Positions 24,921 through 34,571 of a DNA stretch of 64,000 nt are shown one piece after another; the first letter of the stretch is position 1, and each line of letters starts with the position of its first letter. The translations under genes and the position numbers were made by a program. The notes beneath the pieces were generated by a model. It saw only the letters and a list, made by a program, of their open reading frames with translations. It was not told where the DNA came from and did no database searches. The stretch is from Lentzea waywayandensis (GTDB taxonomy: Bacteria > Actinomycetota > Actinomycetes > Mycobacteriales > Pseudonocardiaceae): the NCBI RefSeq assembly GCF_900115955.1, contig NZ_FOYL01000004.1:682001-746000 (forward strand). Direction: 5' to 3'.

Positions 24921-25766
24921 ATGATGAGGACGGCGCTGGTGGCGTTGGTGACGGGGGCGGTGCTCACAGGGCTCACGGCCTGTGGCGGCATCCGCATCAT
25001 GAAGTACGAGTTCCAGGACGACCACGTCGTCGCTGAGAAGTTCACGTCGGTCAAGGTCCGCAGCGACCAGGACTCGGGGGACGTGACGATCCGGTACCAG
25101 CAGGGCCTGACCGAGACCAAGGTCCACCGCAGGGTCGAGCACAACAAGGACAACAAGCCCTCCGGTGTCGCGCACCGCATCGAGGGCAACACGCTGGTGC
25201 TGGACGGCTGCGGCAACGACTGCGAGATCAACTACGAGGTCCTGGTCCCGGCCGCGGACATCACGGTGGTCGGTGACATCGGCTCGGGTGACGCGACCGT
25301 CGAGGGGCTGGCCTCCGTCGACTTCAGGACCGGCTCCGGCAGGGTCATCGCCCGTGACATCGCGGGGGACGTCAAGGTGAAGACCGGATCCGGCAACTTC
25401 GAGGGGGCCAGGATCGGTGGCGCCGTCACGGCGGACATGGGGTCCGGCCGGATCCAGCTGGACGCGATCAAGGGCAAGGCGCTGCTCGGCACCGGTTCCG
25501 GGGAGATCGACGGCACCTCGATGGAGAACGAGGTGATCGCGAACGCCGACTCCGGGGGGATCAGGCTGACGTTGTCGGCGGCGAAGTCCGTGCGCGCCAC
25601 CACCGGGTCCGGCGACATCACCGTCCGGGTGCCGGGTGGTCCGTTCAAGATCGTCGGTTCGTCGGGCAGCGGTGAGCGCGCGATCCACGTTCCGACCGAT
25701 CCGGGTGCGCCGCTCGAGCTCAACCTCAACGCGGGATCGGGGGACGTGCAGGTGCTCGCGGCCTGA
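24921..25766 (+). CDS. DUF4097-type beta-repeat lipoprotein
   Basis: 281 aa from the ATG at 24921; a GTG at 24915 and an ATG at 24924 are alternatives. A lipoprotein signal ends with LTAC near residue 21, so it should be lipidated and outside the membrane. The body is a right-handed beta-helix with repeated GSG(D/R/N/E)-containing strands (GSGDATVEG, GSGRVIARDI, GSGNFEGARI, GSGEIDGTS, GSGDITVRV, GSGDVQVLA), as in DUF4097 proteins. These resemble adhesin-like repeats, and their function is unknown. It is followed by a very strong terminator. Confidence 0.8.
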   Translation: MMRTALVALVTGAVLTGLTACGGIRIMKYEFQDDHVVAEKFTSVKVRSDQDSGDVTIRYQQGLTETKVHRRVEHNKDNKPSGVAHRIEGNTLVLDGCGNDCEINYEVLVPAADITVVGDIGSGDATVEGLASVDFRTGSGRVIARDIAGDVKVKTGSGNFEGARIGGAVTADMGSGRIQLDAIKGKALLGTGSGEIDGTSMENEVIANADSGGIRLTLSAAKSVRATTGSGDITVRVPGGPFKIVGSSGSGERAIHVPTDPGAPLELNLNAGSGDVQVLAA

Positions 25767-25780
25767 GGTTGGTAAGGGGG

Positions 25781-25822
25781 AACGTGATGGAAGGCCGCTC
25801 GTGCGCGGCCTTCCATCACGTT
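25781..25822 (+). terminator. terminator of the lipoprotein gene
   Basis: Perfect 18-bp arms (25781-25798, AACGTGATGGAAGGCCGC, and 25805-25822) with a 6-nt loop, followed by CGTAGTTG. Confidence 0.88.
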
Positions 25823-25853
25823 CGTAGTTGTCTCTGGTTCGGGAGGCGCTGTG

Positions 25854-25885
25854 CTGAGGACCACTCCACAAGGGGTGGTCCTCAG
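25854..25885 (+). other. second stem-loop before the dnaK promoter
   Basis: CTGAGGACCACTCC (25854-25867) pairs with GGGGTGGTCCTCAG (25872-25885), 14 bp with one U-G pair and loop ACAA. It may be a backup terminator insulating the heat-shock operon. Confidence 0.6.
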
Positions 25886-25937
25886 TGCGTTGTGAGGGAA
25901 CAACCAGACTTTGTCAGCCGTTGGGACAGTCAGAAAC

Positions 25938-25958
25938 CTTGAGTCGGGTAGGCTCAAC
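25938..25958 (+). promoter_or_regulatory. HAIR element 1 (HspR operator) of dnaK
   Basis: CTTGAGT-N7-GCTCAAC, close to the HspR consensus CTTGAGT-N7-ACTCAAG. Confidence 0.85.
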
Positions 25959-25975
25959 GTTGCGCGGATGGCAAA

Positions 25976-25996
25976 CTTGAGCCAGCAACGCTCAAC
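25976..25996 (+). promoter_or_regulatory. HAIR element 2 (HspR operator) of dnaK
   Basis: CTTGAGC-N7-GCTCAAC, 38 bp downstream of the first element and 23 bp before the dnaK start. Two elements allow cooperative repression. Confidence 0.85.
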
Positions 25997-26019
25997 AAGT
26001 ACTAGCGGAAGGAACTCCA

Positions 26020-27888
26020 ATGGCGCGTGCAGTCGGCATCGACCTCGGGACGACCAACTCGGTCGTCGCAGTCCTCGAAGGCGGTGAGCCGACGGTCATC
26101 GCCAACTCGGAGGGCTCCAGGACGACCCCGTCCATCGTCGCTTTCGCCAAGAACGGCGAGGTCCTCGTGGGCCAGCCCGCGAAGAACCAGGCCGTCACCA
26201 ACGTCGACCGCACGATCCGCTCGGTCAAGCGCCACGTCGGCACGAACTGGCAGACCGACGAGATCGACGGCAAGAAGTACACCTCGCAGGAGATCAGCGC
26301 GCGCGTGCTGATGAAGCTCAAGCGCGACGCCGAGGCGTACCTGGGCGAAGAGATCACCGACGCGGTCATCACCGTCCCCGCCTACTTCGAGGACGCGCAG
26401 CGCCAGGCCACCAAGGAGGCCGGCCAGATCGCGGGTCTCAACGTGCTCCGCATCGTCAACGAGCCGACGTCGGCCGCTCTGGCCTACGGTCTCGACAAGG
26501 GCGAGAAGGAGCAGACCATCCTGGTCTTCGACCTCGGTGGCGGCACGTTCGACGTCTCGCTGCTCGAACTCGGCGACGGCGTGGTCGAGGTCCGTGCGAC
26601 CTCCGGTGACAACCACCTCGGTGGCGACGACTGGGACCAGCGCGTCGTCGACTGGCTGGTCGAGCGCTTCAAGCAGGCCAACGGCATCGACCTGACCAAG
26701 GACAAGATGGCCCTTCAGCGCATCCGTGAGGCTGCGGAGAAGGCCAAGATCGAGCTGTCCAGCTCCTCGCAGGCGTCGATCAACCTGCCGTACATCACCG
26801 TCGACGGCGACAAGAACCCGCTGTTCCTCGACGAGACGCTGTCGCGCGCCGAGTTCCAGCGCATCACGAACGACCTGCTGGAGCGCACCCGCGCGCCGTT
26901 CAACAACGTGATCAAGGACGCCGGCGTCTCCGTCGGCGACATCGACCACGTCGTGCTCGTCGGTGGCTCGACCCGCATGCCCGCCGTCGCGGAGCTCGTG
27001 AAGGAGCTGACCGGCGGCCGCGAGCCCAACAAGGGCGTGAACCCGGACGAGGTCGTCGCCGTCGGCGCCGCCCTGCAGGCCGGTGTCCTCAAGGGTGAGG
27101 TCAAGGACGTCCTGCTGCTCGACGTCACCCCGCTGTCCCTCGGCATCGAGACCAAGGGCGGCATCATGACCAAGCTGATCGAGCGCAACACCACGATCCC
27201 GACGAAGCGTTCCGAGACCTTCACGACGGCCGACGACAGCCAGCCGTCCGTGCAGATCCAGGTCTTCCAGGGCGAGCGCGAGATCGCGGCGCACAACAAG
27301 AAGCTCGGCATGTTCGAGCTGACCGGCCTGCCGCCCGCCCCCCGTGGCGTGCCGCAGATCGAGGTCACCTTCGACATCGACGCGAACGGCATCGTCCACG
27401 TGTCGGCGAAGGACCTGGGCACCGGCAAGGAGCAGTCGATGACGATCACCGGTGGCTCCGCGCTGCCGAAGGACGACATCGACCGCATGGTCAAGGACGC
27501 CGAGGCCCACGCGGAGGAGGACAAGCGCCGCCGCGAGGAGGCCGAGGTCCGCAACCAGGCCGAGACGCTCGTCTACCAGACGGAGAAGGTCGTCAAGGAG
27601 AACGACGACAAGCTCCCGGCCGAGATCAAGGACAAGGTCAACGCCGCGATCGCCGAGGCGAACGAGGCGCTCAAGGGCACCGACATCAACGCCATCAAGA
27701 CGGCCGTCGAGAAGCTCGCGACCGAGTCCCAGGCCATCGGCCAGGCGATCTACGCCAACGCTCCGGGTGCTCCCGGCGCCGAGGCCCCTGGTGCCGACGC
27801 GCCGGGTGCCGCCGGTGCGGGTGCCGGTGCCAAGAAGGACGACGACGTCGTCGACGCCGAGATCGTGGACGAGGACGAGAAGAAGTGA
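26020..27888 (+). CDS. dnaK: Hsp70 chaperone DnaK
   Basis: 622 aa, full length. The nucleotide-binding domain (about 1-355) shows [24 protein letters not shown] and [12 protein letters not shown]. The linker [12 protein letters not shown] leads to the substrate-binding domain (about 365-500) and a helical lid. The tail is Gly/Ala/Pro-rich and ends with the acidic EEVD-like stretch [13 protein letters not shown]. It folds and disaggregates proteins with DnaJ, GrpE and ClpB. The start has AAGGAA upstream. The first gene of an HspR-controlled operon. grpE overlaps its stop by 4 bp. Confidence 0.98.
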   Translation: MARAVGIDLGTTNSVVAVLEGGEPTVIANSEGSRTTPSIVAFAKNGEVLVGQPAKNQAVTNVDRTIRSVKRHVGTNWQTDEIDGKKYTSQEISARVLMKLKRDAEAYLGEEITDAVITVPAYFEDAQRQATKEAGQIAGLNVLRIVNEPTSAALAYGLDKGEKEQTILVFDLGGGTFDVSLLELGDGVVEVRATSGDNHLGGDDWDQRVVDWLVERFKQANGIDLTKDKMALQRIREAAEKAKIELSSSSQASINLPYITVDGDKNPLFLDETLSRAEFQRITNDLLERTRAPFNNVIKDAGVSVGDIDHVVLVGGSTRMPAVAELVKELTGGREPNKGVNPDEVVAVGAALQAGVLKGEVKDVLLLDVTPLSLGIETKGGIMTKLIERNTTIPTKRSETFTTADDSQPSVQIQVFQGEREIAAHNKKLGMFELTGLPPAPRGVPQIEVTFDIDANGIVHVSAKDLGTGKEQSMTITGGSALPKDDIDRMVKDAEAHAEEDKRRREEAEVRNQAETLVYQTEKVVKENDDKLPAEIKDKVNAAIAEANEALKGTDINAIKTAVEKLATESQAIGQAIYANAPGAPGAEAPGADAPGAAGAGAGAKKDDDVVDAEIVDEDEKK

Positions 27889-28502
27889 CCGAGCCGAGGC
27901 ATGCCGCCCCTGACGAGGAGCAGCCTCAGGTCGTCGTGAACGACCGGCGCCGGATCGACCCCGAAACGGGTGAGGTCCGGGCGCCGGCCCACGTCGGCGA
28001 GGAAGGCACTGCTCCGGCCGAACCACTGGTCGCCGAGGTCGTGGACGAGGTGGCCGCCGAGCTGAAGACCCAGCTCGACGAGCGCACCGCCGACCTTCAG
28101 CGGCTCACCGCCGAGTACGCGAACTACCGCAAGCGGGTGGAACGCGACCGCGAAGCGGTGATCACCAACGCGAAGGCGTCCGTCGCCTCCGAACTGCTCT
28201 CGGTGCTGGACGACATCGAACGGGCCGCCGCCCACGGCGACCTGACCGGTGCGTTCAAGGCGGTCGCGGACAAGCTCGTGTCCACGCTGGCCAAGACCGG
28301 TCTGGAGCCGTTCGCGCACGACGGCGAGGCGTTCGACCCGTCGGTGCACGAGGCCGTGCAGCACAGCACGTCCCCGGACGTCGACGGCCCGACGGTCACC
28401 GCGGTCCTGCGTCGTGGCTACACCTTCGGCGACAAGCTCGTCCGGCCCGCGCTCGTCGCGGTGACCGACCACGAGCCCGCCGCGTCGTCCGAAGAAGCCT
28501 AG
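27885..28502 (+). CDS. grpE: nucleotide exchange factor GrpE
   Basis: 205 aa. It releases ADP from DnaK. An unstructured acidic N-terminus (about 1-60) is followed by a long dimerising coiled coil (about 62-110, with [19 protein letters not shown]). The C-terminal beta domain (about 145-195) contains HEAVQHS and [23 protein letters not shown]. The GTG start overlaps the dnaK stop as GTGA, giving coupled translation in a near-equimolar operon. Confidence 0.96.
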   Translation: MTEPRHAAPDEEQPQVVVNDRRRIDPETGEVRAPAHVGEEGTAPAEPLVAEVVDEVAAELKTQLDERTADLQRLTAEYANYRKRVERDREAVITNAKASVASELLSVLDDIERAAAHGDLTGAFKAVADKLVSTLAKTGLEPFAHDGEAFDPSVHEAVQHSTSPDVDGPTVTAVLRRGYTFGDKLVRPALVAVTDHEPAASSEEA

Positions 28503-28519
28503 GGAGGAGGAGCCGTCCG

Positions 28520-29683
28520 GTGAGTCAGAGGGACTGGATCGAGAAGGACTTCTACCGCGAGCTGGGCGTCTCCTCCGAGGCGACAGCGGACGAGATCAAG
28601 AAGTCGTACCGCAAGCTCGCCCGCGAGCTGCACCCCGACGCGAACCCCGGTGACGCCAAGGCCGAGGCCCGCTTCAAGGCGGTCTCCGAGGCCTACGGCG
28701 TGCTGTCGGACCCGGCCAAGCGCAAGCAGTACGACGAGGCCCGTCGCCTGTTCGCGGGCGGCGGTGGCTTCCCCGGCTCCGGTGGCTTCGGCTCCGGCGG
28801 GTTCGACGTCAACGACCTGTTCGGCCGTGCCGCGCAGAACACCGGTGGGGGCGGCCTGGGCGACCTGCTCGGCGGCCTGTTCAACCGGCGTGGCGGCGCG
28901 ACTCCCGGGTCGGCCACGCGTCCGCGTCGTGGTGAGGACGTCGAGACCGACGTCCGCATCGACTTCACCGAGGCGGTCAAGGGGGCGACGGTGCCGTTGC
29001 GCCTGTCGTCCCCCGCCGCCTGCACGACGTGCAACGGTTCCGGCGCCAAGCCCGGCACCACGCCGCACACCTGCGCGACCTGTTCGGGTTCCGGTCTCGT
29101 CACGCGGTCGCAGGGCGCGTTCGCGTTCAGCGAGCCGTGCCGCGACTGCCGTGGCACGGGCCGGATCATCGACGACCCGTGCCCGGAGTGCGGTGGCGAC
29201 GGCGTCAGCACCCGCACCCGCACGCTGACCGTGCGGATCCCGTCCGGAGTCGACGACGGCCAGCGGATACGCCTTGCGGCACAAGGCGAACCCGGCCGCA
29301 ACGGCGGTCCGAACGGTGATCTGTTCGTGCGCGTGCACGTCAACCCGCACAGCGTGTTCGGCCGTCAGGGCAACGACCTGACGCTGACGGCGCCGATGAC
29401 GTTCTCCGAGCTCGCGCTCGGAACCACGTTGACCGTGCCCACGCTGGACGGCAAGGTCTCCTTGAAGGTGCCTGCCGGCACCGCCTCCGGGCGGGTGCTT
29501 CGGGCGCGGGGCAAGGGGATCACGAAGCGGGACGGGACCGCGGGCGATCTCCTGATCACCCTGGAGGTCGCGGTGCCGAACAACCTGTCGTCCGAGGCCC
29601 GCAAGGCACTTGAGGCGTATGCCGACGTGACGCAGGACCACGATCCGCGAGGCGATCTGAACGCACTCCTTGAAGGGCGGTGA
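28520..29683 (+). CDS. dnaJ: Hsp40 co-chaperone DnaJ (type I)
   Basis: 387 aa, GTG start preceded by GGAGGAG. The J domain (about 8-75) has the essential HPD (ELHPDANPG), which stimulates DnaK ATPase. A Gly/Phe-rich region follows (about 78-135). The zinc domain has four CxxCxGxG-type motifs (CTTCNGSG, CATCSGSG, CRDCRGTG, CPECGGDG). C-terminal client-binding domains complete the protein (about 235-375). Actinobacteria usually have a second dnaJ elsewhere. This is the copy in the dnaK operon. Confidence 0.96.
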   Translation: MSQRDWIEKDFYRELGVSSEATADEIKKSYRKLARELHPDANPGDAKAEARFKAVSEAYGVLSDPAKRKQYDEARRLFAGGGGFPGSGGFGSGGFDVNDLFGRAAQNTGGGGLGDLLGGLFNRRGGATPGSATRPRRGEDVETDVRIDFTEAVKGATVPLRLSSPAACTTCNGSGAKPGTTPHTCATCSGSGLVTRSQGAFAFSEPCRDCRGTGRIIDDPCPECGGDGVSTRTRTLTVRIPSGVDDGQRIRLAAQGEPGRNGGPNGDLFVRVHVNPHSVFGRQGNDLTLTAPMTFSELALGTTLTVPTLDGKVSLKVPAGTASGRVLRARGKGITKRDGTAGDLLITLEVAVPNNLSSEARKALEAYADVTQDHDPRGDLNALLEGR

Positions 29684-30117
29684 GTCCGGTGGGTTTTCCG
29701 TTCCCTCCGGGGACCGATGAGGACACGCCGTTCTTCGTGATCTCGGTGGCGGCCCAGCTGTCGGGTCTGCACGCCCAGACCCTGCGGTCCTACGACCGGA
29801 TGGGCCTGGTCTCACCGGGCCGCACGACCGGTGGCGGCCGCCGCTACTCGATGCGCGACATCGTGCTGCTGCGCGAAGTTCAGCGCCTCTCGCAGGACGA
29901 GGGCGTGAACCTCGCGGGCATCAAGCGGATCATCGACCTGGAGAACCAGGTCGACGCGCTGCGGTCGCGGGTCGCCGAACTTCAGCAGGAGCTCGCACAG
30001 GCGTTGGCGGCAGCCGATTCCACGGCCGCCGCCGTACACGCCTCCTACCGGCGCGACCTCGTGCCGATCCGGCAGGAGACCGCGCTGGTCGTGTGGAAAC
30101 CGAAGCCCCGCAAGTGA
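29680..30117 (+). CDS. hspR: heat-shock repressor HspR
   Basis: 145 aa. The MerR-type HTH (about 20-90) contains FFVISVAAQLSGLHAQTLRSYDRMGLVSPGRTTGGGRRYSMRDIVLL. A coiled coil (about 85-115) follows, and the C-terminal tail ends WKPKPRK. HspR binds HAIR sites with DnaK as co-repressor, so the operon is under feedback control. The targets here are dnaK (25938-25996) and clpB (38099-38119). The GTG overlaps the dnaJ stop as GTGA. A second GTG at 29689 is possible. Confidence 0.95.
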   Translation: MSPVGFPFPPGTDEDTPFFVISVAAQLSGLHAQTLRSYDRMGLVSPGRTTGGGRRYSMRDIVLLREVQRLSQDEGVNLAGIKRIIDLENQVDALRSRVAELQQELAQALAAADSTAAAVHASYRRDLVPIRQETALVVWKPKPRK

Positions 30118-30527
30118 TTCAGCGCATCTACGAGGTCTTCGAGACGCCGCGTCCCCGTGTGGTCGACTTCTGCGACCACTGCGTCAAACCGGAGGACGTG
30201 GCGCCGTTCACGACCGTTCCGTTGCGCGACCTGACGGCCGAGCAGGTCGAGACGTACTGGCTGCGTTCCGGGACGATCGGCGACGAGAACTTCGCGCGCT
30301 ACCTGCTTCCCCGCGTGCTGGACCTGATCGCGGCCGGTGAGCTCGACGCGGATTTCTACTGGCTGCGCATCGCGAACACCGCGCACCAGAACGGCGATTC
30401 GCGCGAACGGCAGGCGATCGAGGCGTACTACGACGCCACGCCGCGCGCCTTCGCAGCCCTCGTCGAGGAGTGCACGGGTCAGAACGCTCCCGGCGAACGC
30501 CTCGCGGAGTGGCTGCGCGAGCGCTGA
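30114..30527 (+). CDS. hypothetical protein coupled to hspR
   Basis: 137 aa from the GTG at 30114, which overlaps the hspR stop as GTGA in the same way as dnaK/grpE and dnaJ/hspR. A frame opening at 30093 would overlap by 25 bp. It is a small helical acidic protein with VVDFCDHCVKPEDVAPF near the N-terminus (CDHC could bind metal) and FYWLRIANTAHQNGDSRERQAIEAYYD centrally. I do not recognise a family. Its place suggests a role connected with heat shock, but it may only be carried along. Confidence 0.7.
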   Translation: MIQRIYEVFETPRPRVVDFCDHCVKPEDVAPFTTVPLRDLTAEQVETYWLRSGTIGDENFARYLLPRVLDLIAAGELDADFYWLRIANTAHQNGDSRERQAIEAYYDATPRAFAALVEECTGQNAPGERLAEWLRER

Positions 30528-30528
30528 C

Positions 30529-31431
30529 TCAGCTCTGTTCGAAGTAGAACCCGGCTTCCAGATCCGCGAGGAGACCGGGTTCTTTCGTGTCCCAGCCCAG
30601 AAGTTCGCGGGTCTTCGTGCTCGACGTCGGTGCGTCACGCGTGACCATGAGCACGAACGGGCCGTAGTGCTCCTGCGCCTTCTCCTCCGGGATGCTGACC
30701 GCCGGCACGCCCAGCTGCCGTCCGATGGCCTCGGCGATCTCCTTCATCGTCACGGCTTCCTCGTCGACCGCGTGCAGCACCGAACCCGCCGGTGCCTCCA
30801 GCGCCAGCCGGTAGAGCCGTGCCGCGTCCAGCGTGTGCACGGCGGACCAGCGGTTCGCACCGTCGCCGGGGTAGCCGGACATGCCCTTGGCGCGGGCGGT
30901 CCTGATCAGCACCGGGATGAAGCCGCCGGTGTCCAGTGCACTGTGGACGGTCGGCGGCAGCACGACGACCGAGCCGCGCACGTTCTCCTTGGCAGCGTTG
31001 ATGATCAGGTTCCGCGCGGTGCCGCGGCTGCCGTCGTCGGCGACCACCTCGTCCTCGGTGGCCGTGCGGACCAGCCCTGAGTACGACAGCGTGCCGCCGG
31101 TGCCGATCAGTGCCTTGCCGGTGCCGGACAGTTCGTCGACGAACGCCCGGACGACCGCGATGTCGGCGTCGGCCGCACCCTGGAAGTTCCCCGCGAACAT
31201 CTCCTCGTGCTTGAACGCCAGGTGGATCACGGCGTCCGCCTCGGCCGCGCCCTTGCGCAACCCGTCCAGGTCGTCCAGATCACCGCGCTGGACCGTCGCG
31301 CCCTGGGCTTCGAGCTTGGCGGCGGACGTGTCCGAGCGAGCGAGTCCGACGACCTGGTGACCTGCTCGCAGCAGTTCCGGGACCAGCGCCGAACCGACGT
31401 GGCCGCTGGCACCCGTGACGAAGACCTTCAT
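30529..31431 (-). CDS. atypical SDR / NAD(P)-dependent epimerase-like protein
   Basis: 300 aa. The N-terminus MKVFVTGASGHVGSALVPEL gives the GxxGxxG Rossmann motif. A DLDDL segment and a mid-region GTGGTLSYSGLV stretch follow, with sugar-epimerase-like C-terminal helices. The classical YxxxK pair is not evident. Such atypical SDRs often act on quinones, flavonoids or unknown carbonyls. It is divergent from a TetR gene with two operators between them, so it is probably induced by the TetR ligand. Confidence 0.8.
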   Translation of the reverse strand: MKVFVTGASGHVGSALVPELLRAGHQVVGLARSDTSAAKLEAQGATVQRGDLDDLDGLRKGAAEADAVIHLAFKHEEMFAGNFQGAADADIAVVRAFVDELSGTGKALIGTGGTLSYSGLVRTATEDEVVADDGSRGTARNLIINAAKENVRGSVVVLPPTVHSALDTGGFIPVLIRTARAKGMSGYPGDGANRWSAVHTLDAARLYRLALEAPAGSVLHAVDEEAVTMKEIAEAIGRQLGVPAVSIPEEKAQEHYGPFVLMVTRDAPTSSTKTRELLGWDTKEPGLLADLEAGFYFEQS

Positions 31432-31446
31432 GACACTTCCTTCAAG

Positions 31447-31500
31447 TGATGGGACTTGGTCTCATCAACCGTAGCAGAGTGATAAGACCAAGTCCCATCA
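31447..31500. promoter_or_regulatory. double TetR operator
   Basis: Site 1 (31447-31467) is TGATGGGAC-N3-GTCTCATCA and site 2 (31480-31500) is TGATAAGAC-N3-GTCCCATCA. The sites are also inverted copies of each other: 19-bp perfect arms AAGTGATGGGACTTGGTCT (31444-31462) and its complement (31485-31503). Centres are 33 bp apart, about three helical turns. Confidence 0.8.
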
Positions 31501-31515
31501 CTTATGATGTGAGCC

Positions 31516-32091
31516 ATGGGTCGATGGGAGCCGGACGCGCGGGATCGGTTGGTGCGCGCCGCACTCGACCTGTTCGACGAGCAGGGCTACGAGAACACGG
31601 CGGTCGCACAGATCGCCGAGCGCGCGGGCCTCACGAAGAGCACGTACTTCCGGCACTTCCGGGACAAGCGCGAGGTGTTGTTCAGCGGGCAGGACGAGCT
31701 GCTGGAGCTGGTCACCGGGGGGATCGCCGGCGCTTCCGAGTCGGCCGGTGCGCTCGGGGCGGTCGAGGGGGCGCTCGTGGCGATGGCCGTCACCTTCACC
31801 CAGGACCGCTGGGCGAACGGCCCGCGGCGGCTGGCGGTGATCGCCGCCAACGACGAGCTGCGCGAGCGGGACGCGTTGAAGATGGCAGGGTTCGCCCGCA
31901 CGATGAAGGCCGGGCTGCTGGAACGTGGTGTGCCGGAGCTCGACGCCGACGTCGCCTCCGAGCTCGGCGTGCTGGCCCTGCGGCGTGGCTACGCCCAGTG
32001 GCTGGAGGCCGGCGGGGACTTCGCGGAAGTCGCCCGCCGGGCTCTCGAGGAGGTTCGCGTCGCGGCCGCGGGCCTAGAGGGTGCCGAGTAG
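31516..32091 (+). CDS. TetR family regulator of the divergent SDR
   Basis: 191 aa. The HTH (about 8-55) reads [47 protein letters not shown]. The C-terminal domain is helical with few aromatic residues. The ATG lies 12 bp from the second operator half, so autorepression is expected. The 3' end overlaps the convergent glyA gene by 18 bp. Confidence 0.87.
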   Translation: MGRWEPDARDRLVRAALDLFDEQGYENTAVAQIAERAGLTKSTYFRHFRDKREVLFSGQDELLELVTGGIAGASESAGALGAVEGALVAMAVTFTQDRWANGPRRLAVIAANDELRERDALKMAGFARTMKAGLLERGVPELDADVASELGVLALRRGYAQWLEAGGDFAEVARRALEEVRVAAAGLEGAE

Positions 32092-33291
32092 CTCCTGAAC
32101 TTCGGCGGCGATGCGGTCCAGCGCCTGGTCGTTGTCGTGGGCGGCGATCGCGCGGTCCATCCAGTTCGCGATCAACGGCATCTGCTCCGGCTTGAGGCCG
32201 CGCGTCGTGACGCCGGGGGTGCCGAGGCGGATGCCGGACGGGTCGAACGGCTTGCGGGTGTCGAACGGGACCGCGTTGTAGTTCAGCTCGATGCCCGCCC
32301 GGTCCAGGGCCCGCGCGGCCGGCTTGCCGCCGATCAGCTTGGACGTCAGGTCGATCAGGACCAGGTGGTTGTCCGTGCCGCCGGAGACCAGGTCGAAGCC
32401 GCGTTCCAGCAACGCCTCCGCGAGCGCTTGCGCGTTCTTCACGATCATGTGCGCGTACTCGCGGAACTCCGGCTGTGACGCCTCGTGCAGGGCCACGGCG
32501 ATCGCGGCGGTCGTGTGGTCGTGCGGACCGCCCTGCAGACCGGGGAACACCGCGCGGTCGATCGCCTTCGCGTGCTCGGCGTCGCAGAGGATCATCGCGC
32601 CACGCGGGCCGCGCAAGGTCTTGTGCGTGGTCGTGGTGATCACCGGTGCGTGCCCGACCGGCGACGGGTGCGCGCCGCCCGCGACGAGTCCGGCGATGTG
32701 CGCGATGTCGGCCACCAGGATCGCGCCGACCTCGCCGGCGATCTCCGCGAACGCAGGGAAGTCGATGGTGCGCGGGATCGCCGTGCCGCCACAGAAGATC
32801 ACCTTCGGGCGTTCGGCCTGCGCCAGCGCCCTGACCTCGTCCATGTCCACGACACCGGTGTCCTTGCGGACCTCGTACTGGACCGCGTTGAACCACTTGC
32901 CGGTCGCGGACACGCTCCAGCCGTGCGTGAGATGGCCGCCCATCGGCAGGGACATGCCCATCACGGTGTCGCCGGGCTGGAGGAACGCCAGGTAGACGGC
33001 GAGGTTCGCGGGTGCGCCGGACAGCGGCTGGACGTTCGCGTGGTCCACGCCGAACAGGGCTTTCGCCCGGTCGATGGCGAGCTGTTCGACCTGGTCGATG
33101 ACCTGCTGGCCCTCGTAGTACCGCTTGCCGGGGTAGCCCTCGGAGTACTTGTTGGTCAGCACCGAGCCGGTGGCCTCGAGCACGGCGGACGACACGTCGT
33201 TCTCGGACGCGATCATGCGCAGCTTGCTCGCCTGACGGCGTTCCTCGGCCTGGATGAGAGTGGCGATCTCGGGATCGACTTCGCGCAGCAC
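32074..33291 (-). CDS. glyA: serine hydroxymethyltransferase
   Basis: 405 aa. This PLP enzyme converts serine and tetrahydrofolate to glycine and methylene-tetrahydrofolate. The Schiff-base lysine is in [14 protein letters not shown] (about 221-234). The substrate region [19 protein letters not shown] has EGQ where E. coli has GGC, which is a known sub-branch rather than a defect. [12 protein letters not shown] and the C-terminal [12 protein letters not shown] are conserved. GTG start. It may be transcribed with the flavohemoglobin gene 104 bp upstream, though a hairpin lies between. A second canonical glyA may exist elsewhere. Confidence 0.93.
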   Translation of the reverse strand: MLREVDPEIATLIQAEERRQASKLRMIASENDVSSAVLEATGSVLTNKYSEGYPGKRYYEGQQVIDQVEQLAIDRAKALFGVDHANVQPLSGAPANLAVYLAFLQPGDTVMGMSLPMGGHLTHGWSVSATGKWFNAVQYEVRKDTGVVDMDEVRALAQAERPKVIFCGGTAIPRTIDFPAFAEIAGEVGAILVADIAHIAGLVAGGAHPSPVGHAPVITTTTHKTLRGPRGAMILCDAEHAKAIDRAVFPGLQGGPHDHTTAAIAVALHEASQPEFREYAHMIVKNAQALAEALLERGFDLVSGGTDNHLVLIDLTSKLIGGKPAARALDRAGIELNYNAVPFDTRKPFDPSGIRLGTPGVTTRGLKPEQMPLIANWMDRAIAAHDNDQALDRIAAEVQELLGTL

Positions 33292-33362
33292 GGCATCACT
33301 CCGTGCCGGGCACCCAGGCGTTCGGTGCGCTCGGCCGTCGCTTCCCGGTGGTCAGTTCCACC

Positions 33363-33394
33363 CTCGGCACGCCAGTCGCTTACGACGTGCCGAG
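33363..33394 (-). terminator. hairpin after the flavohemoglobin gene
   Basis: CTCGGCACG and CGTGCCGAG (9 bp, 14-nt loop), directly after the stop codon on the minus strand and before glyA. No U-tract, so termination may be partial. Confidence 0.5.
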
Positions 33395-33395
33395 T

Positions 33396-34571
33396 TTAGT
33401 CCAGCGTGAACGGGTCGTACTTGATCCGGTCGAGAGGAGTTCCGGCGACGAGCATGCGGGACACCGTCGACCTGATCATGGCGGGGCTGCCGCAGACCAG
33501 GACGTCGCGGTCCTCCCACGCGCCGTACCTCGTGACCACGTCGGCGAGGCTGCCCTGCTCGACACCTCGGACGCCGGGGTCCGACTCCAGCACCGGCACG
33601 ACCGTGAGCCACGGGTTCGTGGTCGCGATGCGTTGCAGGTTGTCCAGGTCGTAGAGGTCCTCGCGGGTGCGGCCGCCGTAGAACAGGTGCACGCGCGGGT
33701 TCTCACCGAACTGCGCCATCTCGTCGATGATCGCGTGCATCGGCGCGACGCCCGTGCCACCGGCCACCATCAGGATGTCCGATCCGGCCGTGCGGTCGAC
33801 CGAGAGACGTCCCATCGGCGGTCCGATCCGCCATGTGTCACCGGCCTGCGTGTGGCCGACCACCGAGCGGGACACCCAGCCGCCGTCGACGGACCGGATG
33901 TGGAACTCGATGACGCCGTCCTCGCGCGGGGCGTTCGCCGGCGAGTAGTACCGCCACAGGCGCTTGCGCTGCGGCGTCTCCACGCTGACGTACTGACCGG
34001 CCTTGTAGCTGACGGGGTGGTCCGGTTGCAGCCGGACGACGGCCAGGTCCCACGAGACGCGCTGGTGCTCCAGCACCGTCGCGTGCCAGTACGCGGGCCC
34101 GTTGTCGGCGTCGGCCGCCTCCTGCATCGCCCTGGCCATGAGGGTGTAGGCCTCGGCCCACGCCATCTCGACCTTGGGCGTCCAGGCGGCGCCGGAGAAC
34201 TTCTTCACCGCGGACAGCAGTGCCGTCCCGACCGCCTCGTAGTGGACGTTGATGACACCGAACTTGCGGTGGTCACGACCCAGCTGACGCAGGAAGGGAA
34301 TGAGGTCGTCCGGGCGGTCGACCATCTGCACCACGTGCACGAGGGCGCGCAGCAGACGGCTGCGTTGCACCTCCATGTTCGCGGGGAACATCTCGCGTGT
34401 GGCAGGCGAGAGCGAGAAGAGCATTCCGTAGAAGAACTTCGCCACTTCTTCGGAGTGCGGCTCCACCACCGCGAAGCTCTCCCGGATCATCCGCACCATC
34501 GCGGTGACACCAGGCGGGGGTTCTCGGTGGGGCGGGGTAGGGATGGGGCTCAGCACAGCGTTCGCAGTCAT
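33396..34571 (-). CDS. flavohemoglobin-like globin-reductase
   Basis: 391 aa. The globin domain (about 18-150) has the B10 Tyr (FFYGML) and the proximal His in GVINVHYEAVG. An FAD domain follows (about 155-255, RRYYSPAN variant WRYYSPANAP for flavin binding), then an NAD domain (about 260-390, MVAGGTGVAPMHAII and VLVCGSPAMI). The order is that of nitric-oxide-detoxifying flavohemoglobins, which turn NO and O2 into nitrate. The N-terminal 17 residues are a proline-rich extension. Some actinobacterial type II forms have other electron donors, so the substrate is inferred. Confidence 0.85.
   Translation of the reverse strand: MTANAVLSPIPTPPHREPPPGVTAMVRMIRESFAVVEPHSEEVAKFFYGMLFSLSPATREMFPANMEVQRSRLLRALVHVVQMVDRPDDLIPFLRQLGRDHRKFGVINVHYEAVGTALLSAVKKFSGAAWTPKVEMAWAEAYTLMARAMQEAADADNGPAYWHATVLEHQRVSWDLAVVRLQPDHPVSYKAGQYVSVETPQRKRLWRYYSPANAPREDGVIEFHIRSVDGGWVSRSVVGHTQAGDTWRIGPPMGRLSVDRTAGSDILMVAGGTGVAPMHAIIDEMAQFGENPRVHLFYGGRTREDLYDLDNLQRIATTNPWLTVVPVLESDPGVRGVEQGSLADVVTRYGAWEDRDVLVCGSPAMIRSTVSRMLVAGTPLDRIKYDPFTLD

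Larger units (their letters stand above)
25767..26019. other. 253-bp terminator and heat-shock promoter region
   Basis: It contains, in order, the lipoprotein terminator, a second stem-loop and the HAIR-controlled dnaK promoter, each listed separately. TAGGCT at 25949-25954, inside the first HAIR, is a possible -10 box. Confidence 0.5.

Noticed and set aside
33292..33395. Riboswitch ahead of glyA
   Set aside because: No glycine or tetrahydrofolate riboswitch core is visible; the interval holds only a terminator-like hairpin.
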